A program made the translations under genes and the position numbers. The notes under the pieces were generated by a model, which saw only the letters and a list, made by a program, of their open reading frames with translations, was not told the DNA's origin and did no database searches. Positions 11,101-22,409 of a stretch of 64,000 nt of DNA are shown one piece after another. Numbering within the stretch: position 1 is the first letter of the stretch; every line of letters begins with the position of its first letter. The DNA is from Skeletonema tropicum. Lineage: Eukaryota; Bacillariophyta; Thalassiosirophyceae; Thalassiosirales; Thalassiosiraceae. The DNA lies in NCBI GenBank assembly GCA_037178625.1, contig CM074131.1, positions 2,232,001 through 2,296,000 on the forward strand, given 5' to 3'.

Positions 11101-14100
11101 ACGCTTGCTATACACGGGGGCAATTATGCCAGTCATTTGGATGTAATGAAGTTGGAGAGTGTGTTTCCTACTGTATTCCCATTTGGAAGTGGAGGGCCAA
11201 CTCTAGAACGCCGGAATAAGATTTCTGATGAGGAAATAATTCGGCATTATCTAAAGTTGTCCCTGCCTCAGTTCATGGAAAGTGAATTCGTGCTTGTCGC
11301 AAACTTTTTACTTGGGCGGATATTATCGTTTAAGAGCGCCGTGATGAAATGTAGGCCACTGGTTAACGAGCATGGTGAAGCAGTTGGTGATGAAATCGGC
11401 AAAATGACCATCGAGGAAATTGAAGAAGCAATCAACGAGGAGCATGCCAACAAGAAAAGTACTAGTACAGCCAGCAAGTTTCTCAAGGCTGTGAGCGCAT
11501 CTTGCCGCCATTTGGGCATGAATGAAGAAGCTGCAAAGAGCGCTCGGCGGAAGTGCTTTGCCCTTCAGGACTTCTTCGGGATGCACTCTCTCTTTGTAAC
11601 AATAACGATTGACGATGAGTGTAGCTTCAGAGTGCGACTATACCCATATGCGGATGCCAATGGCGAAGGAGTAAGTCCTCTGCTTTGTAATGTAACTTGT
11701 AGTGGCAGATTGATGTTATTAGGGTAAACACTCATCTTTCTCTTTTTCCTTTGGGCGTGTCTCCAACATAGACGTCAATGCCTCCACTGGACTCGTCCGA
11801 TGCAGAATGCTTAGCTGATCTGACGTTACGGCGAAGAATCCGACGAAAATATCCTGGAGCCTGTTCTCTAGAGTTTCAGGGTGCGATGCAGATAGCTTTA
11901 GAGTGCTTGTTTGGCTGGGAACCGCAGAAGCAGAGGGGGAAAAGGATGTTGTTTGGAGTGATGGAGGCTTATTGCAGAGCCGACGAGGAGCAAGGAAGGG
12001 GGTCACTCCATTCCCACTGGCTTGTGTGGATAAAGCACTTTGGCCAATTGAGACGCCTGCTGTTTGCCAAAGATAAGAATACAAGAGAACTCGCAAGAGC
12101 TAGCTATATCGCATACGTGAACAAGATAATGTGCGCTCGTCAATGTGATTTTGAAGTCGAGGTTACGCACACATGTCGTGGAACAGACGACAAGAAGGGG
12201 CCTGTGAATGAAATCTTCCAGAATTGCTGTCCCAGCATACTCAGAGAAGCTAGGCACGAGGAAGGTTGCAAAAATATAAAAGGACGCGTGATGCAATGCA
12301 AATCGTGTGGCAAATGCGAGGCCACCACCGATGTTACCACAGAGGTGCTGAAGAACCTTCAGCAAGGATCCTCCGCGAACTCATTAAATTATCCGCTTTC
12401 CAGTGAAAGGCTGGACATTGCCGCTTATCGTACCATGTATGATGTGCCAGATGTCAATGGCTCGGATCCTGATTCGATATCGAGGTATATCCTTTTGAAC
12501 GAACGATTTAATCAACATGCAACGAAACATGCTTCTTCTTGTTTTAAGAAAGGGTGTGAGTGCCGTTTCCTGTTTCCCTTTCTGGCGACTTCTGGGAATG
12601 AGCTTGATATTCTTGTAACCGACGTGATGAAAGATCTGATTCTTTTGTGGCAAGAAAAGAGGGCGGAAGAAGAAGAACTTGATGAATGGGGGCAGTGTCA
12701 TTGGTCAGAAGAGGAAATCGATGAAAGATTAAAAAGATCAGTCGAGCGCCTGTCCGAGGCCAATTCTAGAAGTTCTTTCGATGTCGAGAATCTCATCCAG
12801 GAAGTTGCTGCCGTGGCTAAATCGATCGAAGACGCAGCTGATGAGACTAACACGGCTACCTTGCACGACTTGTCCAAGGATGCTGCTGTCGTGAATAACC
12901 TGGCCAAGGAAGTGGCAAAGAACAAAGGGACACGGGTGTATGATGGGAATACGCCGATTGAGGTGATGCGGCACACGTTGGATGGTGGTACGTGCAGAGA
13001 AAACAGGTTCGTTGTCGAAATTCAGCGTCCTCAGGGGTGCCAATTTATGAACGTTTACAATCGAGTGCTGTCCCATATATTCACTTGCAACACAAACATT
13101 GCGATCGGCGATTCGGGGCAAACTTGGTACCAGACACTTTACAACTGCAAAAATACGCAGTCTGATGACAGAGAACCGAGGGATGTTGTTGCTAAGAGTG
13201 TCATCAGGCGATTAGTCAGGGCACAACGTGAGAGAGAAGAACGCGAACAGTCAGGGGAGGGGACCAAAGAAGAAGAAAAGGAAACAAATACTTGGGTTGA
13301 GGGCCTGTCTCGAGTTTTATCGGGAATCAACGCGGCGACGTCGCGGAATGTAATTAGTGCTCCGATGAGCCACAACCTTGCGTCTAATAAAGGATCGAGA
13401 TTTCATTTCTCTCATGACTTTGCGGAGTTGCTCGTGGGTCAGTTAGCAGAAGTTTTGGAGAATGGAAGCGATGAGGTCAGCGCCATAGTTCGGATATGCA
13501 AGGAGGGTCGCAATGAGGTGACACAATGGAAGGACATATCTGCCAATGACTACATTTATCGGCCCAGAGACTTGGAAGCTCTCTGCTTTTACCAGCAATC
13601 AATGTATTACGCAAAGGGGTACAAAAAGGATGGTCTGTCCAATGATGCCGGAGCCGAAACAAAACAAATGGCATTTGAAAAAGGTCACCCTGGCGTGAAC
13701 TTCGCTTATCTGAGCAAGCTGAAACGTGTCAGGATCCCAAACGTGTCGCTACCCGATGGTAGCCTGTGCCGCATCGAAGAACTTCGCGTCAACGACGATG
13801 CACCAAGCGAAGAGGTGAAAAAGAAACGAGGGAATTATGCAAAGATGGCTCTTTTGATGTTCTGCCCCTTTCGTGGGGAAAATGGATTAGACGTTTTGAA
13901 GGGGGAACGGACCGAAGGGAATAGTTACTGGAACAGATTCAATGCGTTCCGCATCGAGTACTATAGGCAGATGGGCCGTCTTTCTTATAAAGAAAAATGC
14001 GAGACGGAGTTCCTGCTACCGCCGAGTGCTATTGACATCAAAGACGACAAAAGCTTGTTATCGAAACAGTATTTGTATCTGAATGAGGACGGCAATGAAA

Positions 14101-16466
14101 CTGGGCCCGCTTTCTGGGTTAAAGGATTTGATATTTTACAGAACAACGAGGACAGAATGAGTATGGAACAATGTCAAGGCCGCGCTACAGACGTAATTTC
14201 GGATCTTGCACCTTTCCCAGAGAAATACGCTGAAAGGGATGCACGGGATGACTCGGAGGAGCAGAATGACAATCTAGTAAAAGATATCGCCTTTTACTGT
14301 GCACAATACGAAAATGGGGAGGAGGGAGAAGAATACGAGAATTTTGTCCGCGCCTACACTCACAAAAGGCTCCTTGATCCGACCAACATTACCCATACCC
14401 GTCTCGTGGAAGCCCGTCTTGCATCGTCGTCGCCAGATGAATCAATCATCTCCAGCTCGACCAATAATACTGCTATCTCTGGGAATGATATTGGTGCATC
14501 TACCACTACCAGCACCGCTACCCCCACAGTATCAAATGATCGAAAGTCCGAGGAGACAGAGAGGGGATCATACCCCACTATCATACAGCTGATCAAGGGT
14601 TCACTCCTGGGTGGAGGGAATTACGATGATGTTTACTCCACAGATGAATCCGACTGCAATATGAACATTCCTGTTCCGGATTCGCCGCATGAGCAAGGAT
14701 GTGCCGGGGAGGACAAACCTCAACAGGTTTCAGTTCCTACACTCGAAGGTGTTGCTCGTGCTGTCCTGCGGGATGAAAAGAAACGCCTCGACGAGAAACA
14801 ATACATCATGTACGAAGTGATTGCCTGTTCATTCTTGCTTGGTTTATTGACGCAAGACGAAGACGGCTCAACATTACTAGGGGGACTATGGACCGCAATC
14901 GGGAAAGATACCATGAATGACATCGAGGCATTGAAGCAGGAATTACGAGAGAGGGGAGGAAGAGAGCAGCTGCTCATGTTTGTGACGGGATTTGCCGGAG
15001 CAGGTAAAAGCACCGCAATCAAGATTGCACAGAAGTTTTGCTACGAATTTTGCAAGGCTACGTCTATCATGTGGGCGGATAATACATTTCTGTTTACGGC
15101 CTACACTGGATCAGCTGCTGCTGCGTTTGGGGGGGTCACCACAGTGAAGGCAACCTACATCGCCAAACAGGGCAGCACTCCACACCTGAGCGCTGACGAG
15201 GAGAAGGCGTTTGAGGGTGTCCGCATCCTCATAATCGACGAGGTGTCATTCCTGAAAGATGACGAGCTTTTGAAGCTTGACAGGACTTTGCAGAGGATTG
15301 GTAATAATCGCCAACCATTTGGAGGGTATAGCATCATATTTGCTGGAGACTTTCAACAAAACGAGCCTATTCAAATGAAAGCATCGCAAAAGTTATGGCA
15401 CCCCACATCCTCGAGACATTTTGAGAACAACATCAACTGCGCCATCATCCTGGATGGTCTCCACCGATTTAAAGACGATGAAGCATATGGACGCATTCTG
15501 CAGAGATTGTGTAGAGGTGAAATGACACAGGATGACGTGGATAAAATCAACAAGAGATACGTTGGTGACGATGGTATTAAATTACCCAAGCAATTCGATG
15601 GCGATACCTGCTACGCTTGTGAGACCAATAAGCAAAGAAATGCAATAACAGCGGCCATATTTCAAGAGCATCTTAGGCAAACACACCCACAAGCTGGCGA
15701 CGACGACGATCCCCCCCATCACACTATCATTATAAAAGGCCTCATAGAATCACTAACTTCGTCGGATGCAAAAGTTGGTACGCTGCGCCAGAGAATAATT
15801 GAACTCGGAGATACAGACGTGAGACAGGGAAAGAAATTGATAAGTCCGCATCTTTGTTGTTATATTGGCGCATATTTCATGTGCAATTCAAACGATAATC
15901 TGAAGGAACAAGGAACGGGTAACGGAACCCAGGCTCGACTAGTTCGGGTGAAATTGAGAGACAACCCAATTAGCTATGGGTGCGAAGTGTGGGACGGAAG
16001 AAAGGTCTGGACTGTCTGCGCATCGGACGTGGAATTTGCCGAGTTCGAACACTATCCCAGAAAAGGTGATTCGCCAAGATATTTCAAACTCAAGCCCAAA
16101 AAGGTCACTGCCACAGCGCACGTAACCCCCCATGACATGACGAAAGAGACAATACCGATGGCGTGTGGTGTGACTCAACTTCCGGTGAATGCAAGCGACG
16201 CCATTACAGGCCACAAACTCCAAGGTCTGACGAAAGACAATGTCATTGTCTGCTCCTGGAACAGGTCCACTAACTGGATATACGTTATTCTTTCTCGGGT
16301 TCGGACTCTAACAGGCCTATATTTGTTCCGAAGACTTAAGCTCCGTGATATCAAACCACCATCACGAGACTACATGGCCTTTCTCGACCGAATGAGAGGT
16401 CTCCAACAAATTGATTTTGACAGGGCGAGGAGACGAGGACGTCTTGAAGATGTAAATGTAGTGTAG
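8143..16466 (+). CDS. Helitron Rep-helicase transposase, apparently intact
   Basis: Exons 8143-11670 and 11772-16466 join in frame across a GT-AG intron (101 nt) to give 2740 aa. The order of parts is that of Helitron proteins. Residues 1 to about 440 form an unusual N-terminus with a signal-like start and several hydrophobic stretches. A basic region with degenerate repeats (TPQRRAAQLHADASRKREER) follows. Next comes a Cys-rich DUF6570-like domain (CNCDGCHRAIGCSVC near 661). The Rep domain begins near 1155 (SLFVTITIDD, motif 1). It has the HUH-type pair in GRGSLHSHWLVW (about H1256, H1258) and candidate tyrosines in SYIAYVNK. A Pif1-like helicase follows: Walker A GFAGAGKST (about 2250), Walker B ILIIDEVSF (about 2327) and motif VI YVILSRVRT (about 2680). 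No stop or frameshift is seen. The ATG at 8143 is the first in frame; an upstream exon is possible, since TTTCAG sits at 8113-8118. Confidence 0.93.
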
Positions 16467-16752
16467 ACTCAGGGTAATACATAGCCTTGATGTGTTTGAA
16501 TAAAGCAAGTATATATACTACCTGTATGTATGCATATCTATAATCCAAGCGAAATTGATTTTGTCTACAAGGTTGTTTATGTCTATAGGGTTGTTTTGTC
16601 TCAATTCTATTGTAATCCTTCTTCTGCCCCCTCAAAACTCCCCAGAGCCAGGGTGTGTCATACTTTCAGTGACTCCTGTGTCGGAGACTATCTTCGCGAA
16701 GAGTGAACCATTTGATATCAACGTAATCGTTTCCTTTAGATTAATCAGACGC
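16467..16752. other. Short spacer between the Helitron gene and the inverted-repeat arm
   Basis: AT-rich with ATAT runs just after the Helitron stop codon, probably the 3' end of its transcript. A small palindrome (TCTTCGCGAAGA) lies near 16690. No gene is supported. Confidence 0.5.
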
Positions 16753-17385
16753 TTAGTACGCAGCAGCTCGACCGGACGCGGGACAGAGGAGGTGGGGACG
16801 GACCCTTTTTTCCGGGAACCGTTCGTTTGGCTTGATCAGTCCTATGAAGAAGATCTCGTCTATCTCTCCAGAGCCGCCCCCACCCTATTCAGCTATCTAA
16901 CTTCCGCAGATGGCGATACATCTCCAGCCTTCTATTACATTGTTTCCACACCTCCCATCATGCTATTGGTAAAACTCCTCAGTCCTAATGCCACTATGCC
17001 AACTCGCTGGTCACCCGAATCTGCTGGGTTTGATTTATGTGCAGCGGAGCCTAAAGTCGTACCTGCTGGGGGGATGGCAGTTATTAAAACTGACTTGAGT
17101 GTTGCCTGTCCAGAGGGAACTTATGCCCGTATCGCTCCAAGGAGGCAAGTCCGACAATGCTCGATATTGTGTGCTATGTTATCATGCATTCATATTAATT
17201 CCTGCGTTTTGTTCTGTTGTGTATTATGTAGTGGTGTTGCTGTTAAGAGAATGATCGGCTGTGGTGCTGGAGTTGTCGATGCTGACTGTAAGCTAAAATT
17301 GAAGTACAAATTAACAGCCTCGCTTATTTCATTGTAACCCATCTCAAAATTTCATATTCATATATTTTTTAAACAGATCGAGGAA
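16753..17385 (+). repeat. Inverted-repeat arm A (633 bp)
   Basis: Matches the reverse complement of 24623-25290 over its whole length. The only clear difference is a 35-bp (TA)n-containing insertion in the other arm. The match covers the 5' region, exons 1-2 and both introns of the dUTPase gene and stops 9 bp into exon 3. The edges are sharp on both sides. Confidence 0.93.
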
Positions 17386-17591
17386 ATGTAGGTGTGGTTC
17401 TCTTCAATTTCGGTCATGAGGATTTTCATGTTTACATTGGAGATCGCATTGCCCAATTAATCCTCGAAAGAATTTCAATGGTTCATGCAGTGCAGGTTGA
17501 CGAATTGACAGAGACACAACGTGGTGTTGGTGGATTTGGATCGACATCTGCACCCAGCAGCAGAAGAGACAAAAGTGATTTACCTCCGTGA
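16960..17591 (+). CDS. DUT: dUTP pyrophosphatase (dUTPase)
   Basis: Hydrolyses dUTP to dUMP and pyrophosphate, keeping uracil out of DNA and feeding dTMP synthesis. Exons 16960-17144, 17232-17287 and 17377-17591 give 151 aa, the usual trimeric dUTPase size. All five motifs are present: [10 protein letters not shown] (1), ARIAPRSG across the first junction (2), GVVDADYRG with the catalytic Asp across the second junction (3), GDRIAQLIL (4) and the uracil-capping tail [10 protein letters not shown] (5). The first intron must use a GC donor (GCAAGT) to give APRSG; the second is GT-AG. The frame is also open upstream of the chosen ATG, so a longer N-terminus is possible. Exons 1-2 lie in the inverted-repeat arm, so a truncated twin exists at 24623-25048. 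Confidence 0.92.
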
Positions 17592-17810
17592 TAGATTACG
17601 AAGAGAGAACTCTCACTGTGAAATTGTTGGATTTATTGCGTGCGTCTTTCCCCATGTCATCTATCAAAGCCATTGCAAAATATTGTTCGGGTTAAACATG
17701 TGTCGCCCTCTCTCGCGGATCAACTAACGCCAGGGGTGCATTCCGTCCAACCAACACTGCCACGGCCACGGCTCCAGCACCAAATATACATATATATAAT
17801 TTATAATATC

Positions 17811-17935
17811 ATTCGTGTTACATAGATGTGGCACATTTTGGATAGGTAAATGGCATTAATACATAGTTACTTCTAGCTTGTGCAGCTTCTCTCAGATGTC
17901 TTGCTTGTTTTGGTATTCAATCAAAGTGGCAGTCA
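17811..17935. repeat. 125-bp direct repeat, outer copy
   Basis: Identical to 17986-18110 (offset 175). It contains the end of the MORN coding sequence plus its 3' flank, so it is a tandem duplication of that gene's 3' end. The linking sequence (TTGCAAAATATTGT, GGTTAAAC) occurs again in part at 17672-17700, hinting at a third, eroded unit. Confidence 0.9.
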
Positions 17936-17985
17936 TTGCAAAATATTGTGTAGGTTAAACTATTTAGTGTTGTTGATCGCCTTCT

Positions 17986-18110
17986 ATTCGTGTTACATAG
18001 ATGTGGCACATTTTGGATAGGTAAATGGCATTAATACATAGTTACTTCTAGCTTGTGCAGCTTCTCTCAGATGTCTTGCTTGTTTTGGTATTCAATCAAA
18101 GTGGCAGTCA
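17986..18110. repeat. 125-bp direct repeat, copy inside the MORN gene 3' end
   Basis: Inner copy of the duplication described at 17811-17935. The part from 18067 onward codes for the C-terminus of the MORN protein. Confidence 0.9.
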
Positions 18111-18417
18111 GTTTCGAAACTTGTGTCTTCAATTTTTTAGCTTCTCTGACAAGCTTCAATGAGGATGCTTCAGGTCTACCTTTTCGGAAGTAGCACGTGT
18201 ACGAGTCTCCATTCGACCAAGTTAGGCAGCCCCATCCGTGTTCGAATCCATCGCGGAACAATCCCGTGTATTTTACATCGCTCTTGAACTCGTAAACGCC
18301 CCATCCGTGTGGAATGAAACGGTGCTTTGCCATGCCCTTTCCTTTTCCTCTGCTGTTGCGCAACTTCGTCTTACGAACAGAACCGCTGTATAGTCCACCA
18401 GAATAATGAATCTTCAT
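18067..18417 (-). CDS. Short MORN-repeat protein
   Basis: Predicted 116 aa from the first in-frame ATG (18417). MORN repeats (membrane occupation and recognition nexus, YxGxxxxGxxHGxG) are visible as GLYSGSV, HGWGVYEFKSDVKYTGLF and HGWGCLTWSNGDSYTCYF. The frame is open for another 24 codons upstream without an ATG, so either the ATG is right or an upstream exon is missing. The last 35 residues are Lys/Leu-rich and may be helical. MORN proteins usually bind membranes or act as scaffolds; no specific role can be given. It lies inside the inverted-repeat block, on the same strand as RNR2. Confidence 0.65.
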   Translation of the reverse strand: MKIHYSGGLYSGSVRKTKLRNSRGKGKGMAKHRFIPHGWGVYEFKSDVKYTGLFRDGFEHGWGCLTWSNGDSYTCYFRKGRPEASSLKLVREAKKLKTQVSKLTATLIEYQNKQDI

Positions 18418-18571
18418 TTTGAAGTTAAGTGAAATAATACCGACAGATGTTGATGACGATGCAGCCAATGATGTCTTCTTTGAGAACAAAGCAAATCGGA
18501 TTTATGAGCCAAGCTCGGATCGGCCAACCCCAAATCAAAGCAAGCAGCATATTATTCAATAGTAGTCCTAA

Positions 18572-18792
18572 GGTAGGGTTCTCACCCTTTGTTTTGATTC
18601 TGGGGTCTGCTACCTTTTACAAGATGTACAGGGCGGAAGTGGTGTGAACTTTTTTCAAATTGAGTTTTTGGGACTCAGTACCATCAAACCTGAGTCCACG
18701 ATTAACTTCAATTTCAAATCTACCTTGGACGGAATTGGTATGAACTTTTTTCAAATTGAGTTTTTGGGACTTACATCAAACCTAAGTCCATG
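18572..18792 (+). repeat. Dispersed repeat, copies 2 and 3
   Basis: 18572-18720 repeats the block order seen at 7811-7948 (GGTAGGGTTCTCACCC, then TTTTTTCAAATTGAGTTTTT, then GAGTCCACGATTAACTTCAA). From 18739 the second block starts again (AACTTTTTTCAAATTGAG to CCTAAGTCCATG), giving a partial third copy. The surrounding spacer (18490-19107) holds no other supported feature. Confidence 0.75.
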
Positions 18793-19107
18793 CATCAGGG
18801 AAGTCGCTTGGCCTCTCTTTTGTGGCAACAAGTACAATACCTATTTGAAGTCCGATCACAGGTTCCAGTCAAGTGCTGTTTTGGTGTCATGGTTGCAAGA
18901 GATGTCGGATATTATACTGCTGAGGCTTATTTCATCGGCCTGATTGAGGATCCAACTTGTGTGCTATTGATATATTCAAATTTGATGCTATAAGCGTGAG
19001 ACTAATATGTCAAGATCGTATACAACAACATAAACTAAAGAAAGACTACTAATCAGCATTCAGTGATGATCGAACAGCGCACTATATTAGGGAGATATAG
19101 GAGTAAT

Positions 19108-20345
19108 TCAGAAGTCTGCGTCGAGGCTGAACACTTGATCCTCCTGGGCTACACCAACACCACTCTTAGCATACTCTCCAACGCGCCTCTCGAAGAAGTT
19201 AGTTTTCCCCTGCAGACTGATCATCTCCATCCATTCAAATGGATTGGCAGCTCCGTATTGCTTGGGGCATCCAAGGGCAGCCAACAAACGATCAGCACAG
19301 AACTCAATGTACTGGCACATGAGGTCTCCGTTCATACCAATCAGGGAAACAGGAAGGGCCTCCACCACAAACTCCTTCTCGATCTGGACAGCATTAGTTA
19401 TAATCTCGTCAATACGGATAACAGGCAATTTGTTCACGAGCTTGCTGTAAAGAAGGCAGGCAAAGTCACAATGTAGACCCTCATCACGCGAGATAAGCTC
19501 ATTGGAGAAACAAAGGCCAGGCATGAGACCACGCTTCTTCAACCAAAAGATGGCGCAGAAACTGCCACTGAAAAAGATACCCTCCACGGCTGCAAAGGCG
19601 ATGATACGTTCGGCGAAGGAAGCGTTGTTGGAGTCGCACCACCGGAGAGCCCAGTGAGCCTTCTTTTGAACACAGGGAATGGTCTCGATGGCATTGAGAA
19701 TACGAGACTTGGTCTTTTGGTCCTTAATGTATGTGTCAATTAACAACGAATAGGTTTCGCTTTGAATGTTGTGTAGATTATAATGTATGTAAACATATAC
19801 CAGAAACCAGGAAACAGGTGAGTGTCAATGGTGTATGTACGAGCCAATGTAAAAGCCTACACATTTTTTTCATCTTGTTACCTATGAATATTTTCAACCG
19901 CAATTTGAAATCCGTAGAAGAAGCGTGCCTCAGGGCTTTGCACCTCAGTAGCAAAGTTACTGGAGAGGTTCTCGTTGACAATACCATCGGAGGCAGCAAA
20001 AAAGGCAAGGACGTGGGAGACGAAATGACGTTCGTTGTCGGCTAGACCTTCCCAATCTTTGAGGTCGGAGGAAAGGTCAATTTCCTCGGTAGTCCAGAAA
20101 CAAGCTAGTGCCTTTTTGTACATGACCCATATCTCTAGTACGAAGACATACAGAGGGAGGTGAGGCAGAGTATGCAAGTAACATTTGGGCAAATTGCATG
20201 TCCCACCTACCTCGTTATCTTGGATGGGGAACAACACAAAGCGGCGTGGGTTGTCCCTTAGTAAAGGCTCCTCGTCTGCGACCTCGGCTATGATATCTGC
20301 ACCGCCATTATCATTATCAAACGAACATTCCAAAAACGACTTCAT
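19108..20345 (-). CDS. RNR2: Ribonucleotide reductase small subunit (R2)
   Basis: Class Ia R2, which carries the tyrosyl radical for ribonucleoside-diphosphate reduction. Three exons (20345-20211, 20132-19882, 19759-19108) with introns of 78 and 122 nt join in frame to 345 aa. The diiron ligands are all visible: Asp in EEIDLSSDL, Glu and His in VENIH, Glu in [10 protein letters not shown], and Glu/His in RDEGLHCDF. The radical tyrosine is in IHSETYSLL. The C-terminal FSLDADF tail that docks on the large subunit is intact, as in eukaryotic R2. The N-terminal region is rather short. The 5' region 20346-21059 would hold its promoter. It lies between the two dUTPase-containing inverted arms, so two dNTP-pool enzymes share one block. 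Confidence 0.95.
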
Positions 20346-21059
20346 CGCCGTGGATTTTATTGTGGTCCAGCTCTAGCAGTAAAAATATAAGTTGTATGTA
20401 TCACCAAGATAGATACTCAGACCTTTGCCTGTGGGCAGAAAAAGAGATTTAGTAATTTTCTCTTTTCTCAGCTTTTATGGCTTGATTGCATCCCGCCTCT
20501 CTAGCATAGGGGGGAGCAAGCCCAGAATGATGAATTTTCAAATAGGTTTTATACCAAATACTATTGCATACATGAATTCATATATATCCAATGTAGATAT
20601 ATCCAAAGTTTCGTGCTATTTGTTCCATTTCTTCATACCCATTTTGGCACTACATAGGAGCACATTTTTGGCCATTGAGTCATGAATTGAAAGTGATGGA
20701 TGGCGCCAAATTTCGCTCCCGCAATTTATTCTATGTAGGAATTGGTACTCAAGGTTGCGCACTCCATCTCCACCTCCTCTTTTAATCTCATTTAGGCTCT
20801 GCAAGCTACGTGTATCGAACTACTGGATTAATTATCACTTAGTAGAACTTGAGTTACACACTTCTTTCTACTACGAATACATTACTCCCCCCCTACTTTA
20901 ACATTGGTACTCAAGGTTGCGCACGCTCCATCTCCACCTCCTCTTTAGCTAATCTCCATCCGCCTTGCTTAGCCTTGATCCAAAAGCTTGGCAGCAGCTT
21001 AACTTCTTGCAAACGAGGACTTCTTCAAATCAAAAGCGTATTGTAAATGCTCTTTAAAT
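20346..21059. other. Spacer with a 50-bp direct repeat
   Basis: No gene supported. A block of about 50 bp beginning ATTGGTACTCAAGGTTGCGC and running into CTCCATCTCCACCTCCTCTT occurs at about 20741-20790 and again at about 20903-20955 with small differences. The rest is AT-rich. Confidence 0.6.
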
Positions 21060-21380
21060 TCAGGGATGTCCTGCGGTAGATGATAGATGACAAACTTCTT
21101 CATCTGTATTTATCAATGAGGCATCCGCAGCCTCTAATTGCATGCGGCATTTGTCAATACCTAGAACAAGTCGATACAGATTACAAGGACGTATGTCATC
21201 AATCTTTGCGACTTTCCTACAGATAGGGCAGCTTAGGCTCTTCGATAACCATAGCTCTAAGCAAGAATTGCAAAACTCGTGTCCGCATTTATCCAGATGC
21301 ACAGCGTCATTGAACACATCAAGGCAGATGGGGCAGATAAGCCTCTTCAGGAGGGGGTCATCGAATTCATTATTCGTCAT
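21060..21380 (-). CDS. Small RING-finger protein
   Basis: Predicted 106 aa from the ATG at 21380. Residues 16-54 form a complete C3HC4 RING (C16, C19, C32, H34, C37, C40, C51, C54) with the LSCPICRK end seen in E3 ubiquitin ligases. Nothing else is recognisable; the C-terminal 50 residues carry two more cysteines. With no partner domain, its target is unknown. It is intronless and inside the inverted-repeat block. Confidence 0.7.
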   Translation of the reverse strand: MTNNEFDDPLLKRLICPICLDVFNDAVHLDKCGHEFCNSCLELWLSKSLSCPICRKVAKIDDIRPCNLYRLVLGIDKCRMQLEAADASLINTDEEVCHLSSTAGHP

Positions 21381-21760
21381 GGATGGATATGGTAAATTCA
21401 ATTAATGTAGTAACGCACTCTGGACATCACCAGTTAATATGTGGAACAAGTGACTGTTCAAGATCTATCTAATGCTACAATTATTTGGTAGGCTCTGATT
21501 TTTTATGCTGCATATCAGAAATTTAAGTACGTCAGGTGTGCCCTCTCTTGAAGGGGCTACTTGCTGTGTGTGCGCTGCCGTTGGTGTTCTCTTCAGTTCT
21601 CAGGTGAGGCCTAATCAAGATCGGCTTGTCAACTGAGTACCGATTCCCTTTATCGGCGAGAAACGGTGTCAAGGTGTCAGCTTATGTAGCCCCACACACG
21701 ATTGATGAGAAGGGGTACTTGAAGCTCAGCTCAAGCAAACATGACACCCCCACATAGATA

Positions 21761-22254
21761 CTGTTCGTTTGCTTTCAGCTTGCAAGTTTTTTTTCAGTAT
21801 CATGATTATGGTGGCAAGTAAGGTATCGATGAGATCCTAATGGCCAAGGGATGACGATTACCACTGCAAGGAAGTTCTAAATCCTTCTAGTTACTGTGTT
21901 ATTGAGGGTCGTAGGAAGCCATTTTTCACCATGGTCTGGGTCCATTATGGATGGTTGATGGCCGGTGAATACCGCATGTACGTAGGAAGTAGTATGATAT
22001 GAAACGGTACTGGGTTTTTATCCGAAGCCACACACAATTGACTCGACTTCAAAAACTTCAAGTTGGAGGAGGTTGCTTAATTGTGCGACGCTTAGCACTT
22101 TTGCTACCCACATAAACACAAACGGCGGGCAGATCAAAACACAGAGGAAGAACTGACGCGCGTTTTAAAAAAATAACGGAGTCAAAACTCCCACGAGAAA
22201 AAAAGTTAAGCGTCGCACAAAATAGGTACTTGCAAACTGAAAGCAAACGAACAG
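21761..22254. mobile_element. MITE-like element with 27-bp inverted repeats
   Basis: Left end 21761-21787 and right end 22228-22254 are inverted copies (CTGTTCGTTTGCTTTCAG then one mismatch then TTGCAAGT; 26 of 27 match). Both are flanked outside by TA, as expected for a TA target duplication. The 494-bp interior has no coding capacity. A second inverted pair (TTGTGCGACGCTTA) lies at about 22080 and 22205. The rest of the 21381-22409 gap shows no gene. Confidence 0.65.
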
Positions 22255-22409
22255 TAGAGTGTTTAGCCGCCGGATTGGAAAGACGCCGAGCAATGCAGGT
22301 GAAAGGGGTTTCATAAATATATCTACTTAGAGGAGTAAACTTACACTGCAGGAAATCAACAAGTCCATACAAAAATAAAAGCTGGTGATCTGAAAAATTG
22401 TATGGTAGC

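Larger units (their letters stand above)
7811..16752 (+). mobile_element. Helitron-type rolling-circle transposon, approximate extent
   Basis: The extent is set by the dispersed repeat on the left and by the start of the inverted-repeat arm on the right; true ends were not found. Helitrons end in 5'-TC and CTRR-3' with a hairpin just inside the 3' end, or in short inverted repeats in Helitron2-type elements. Neither could be assigned with confidence. The element is supported by the encoded Rep-helicase. Confidence 0.45.
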
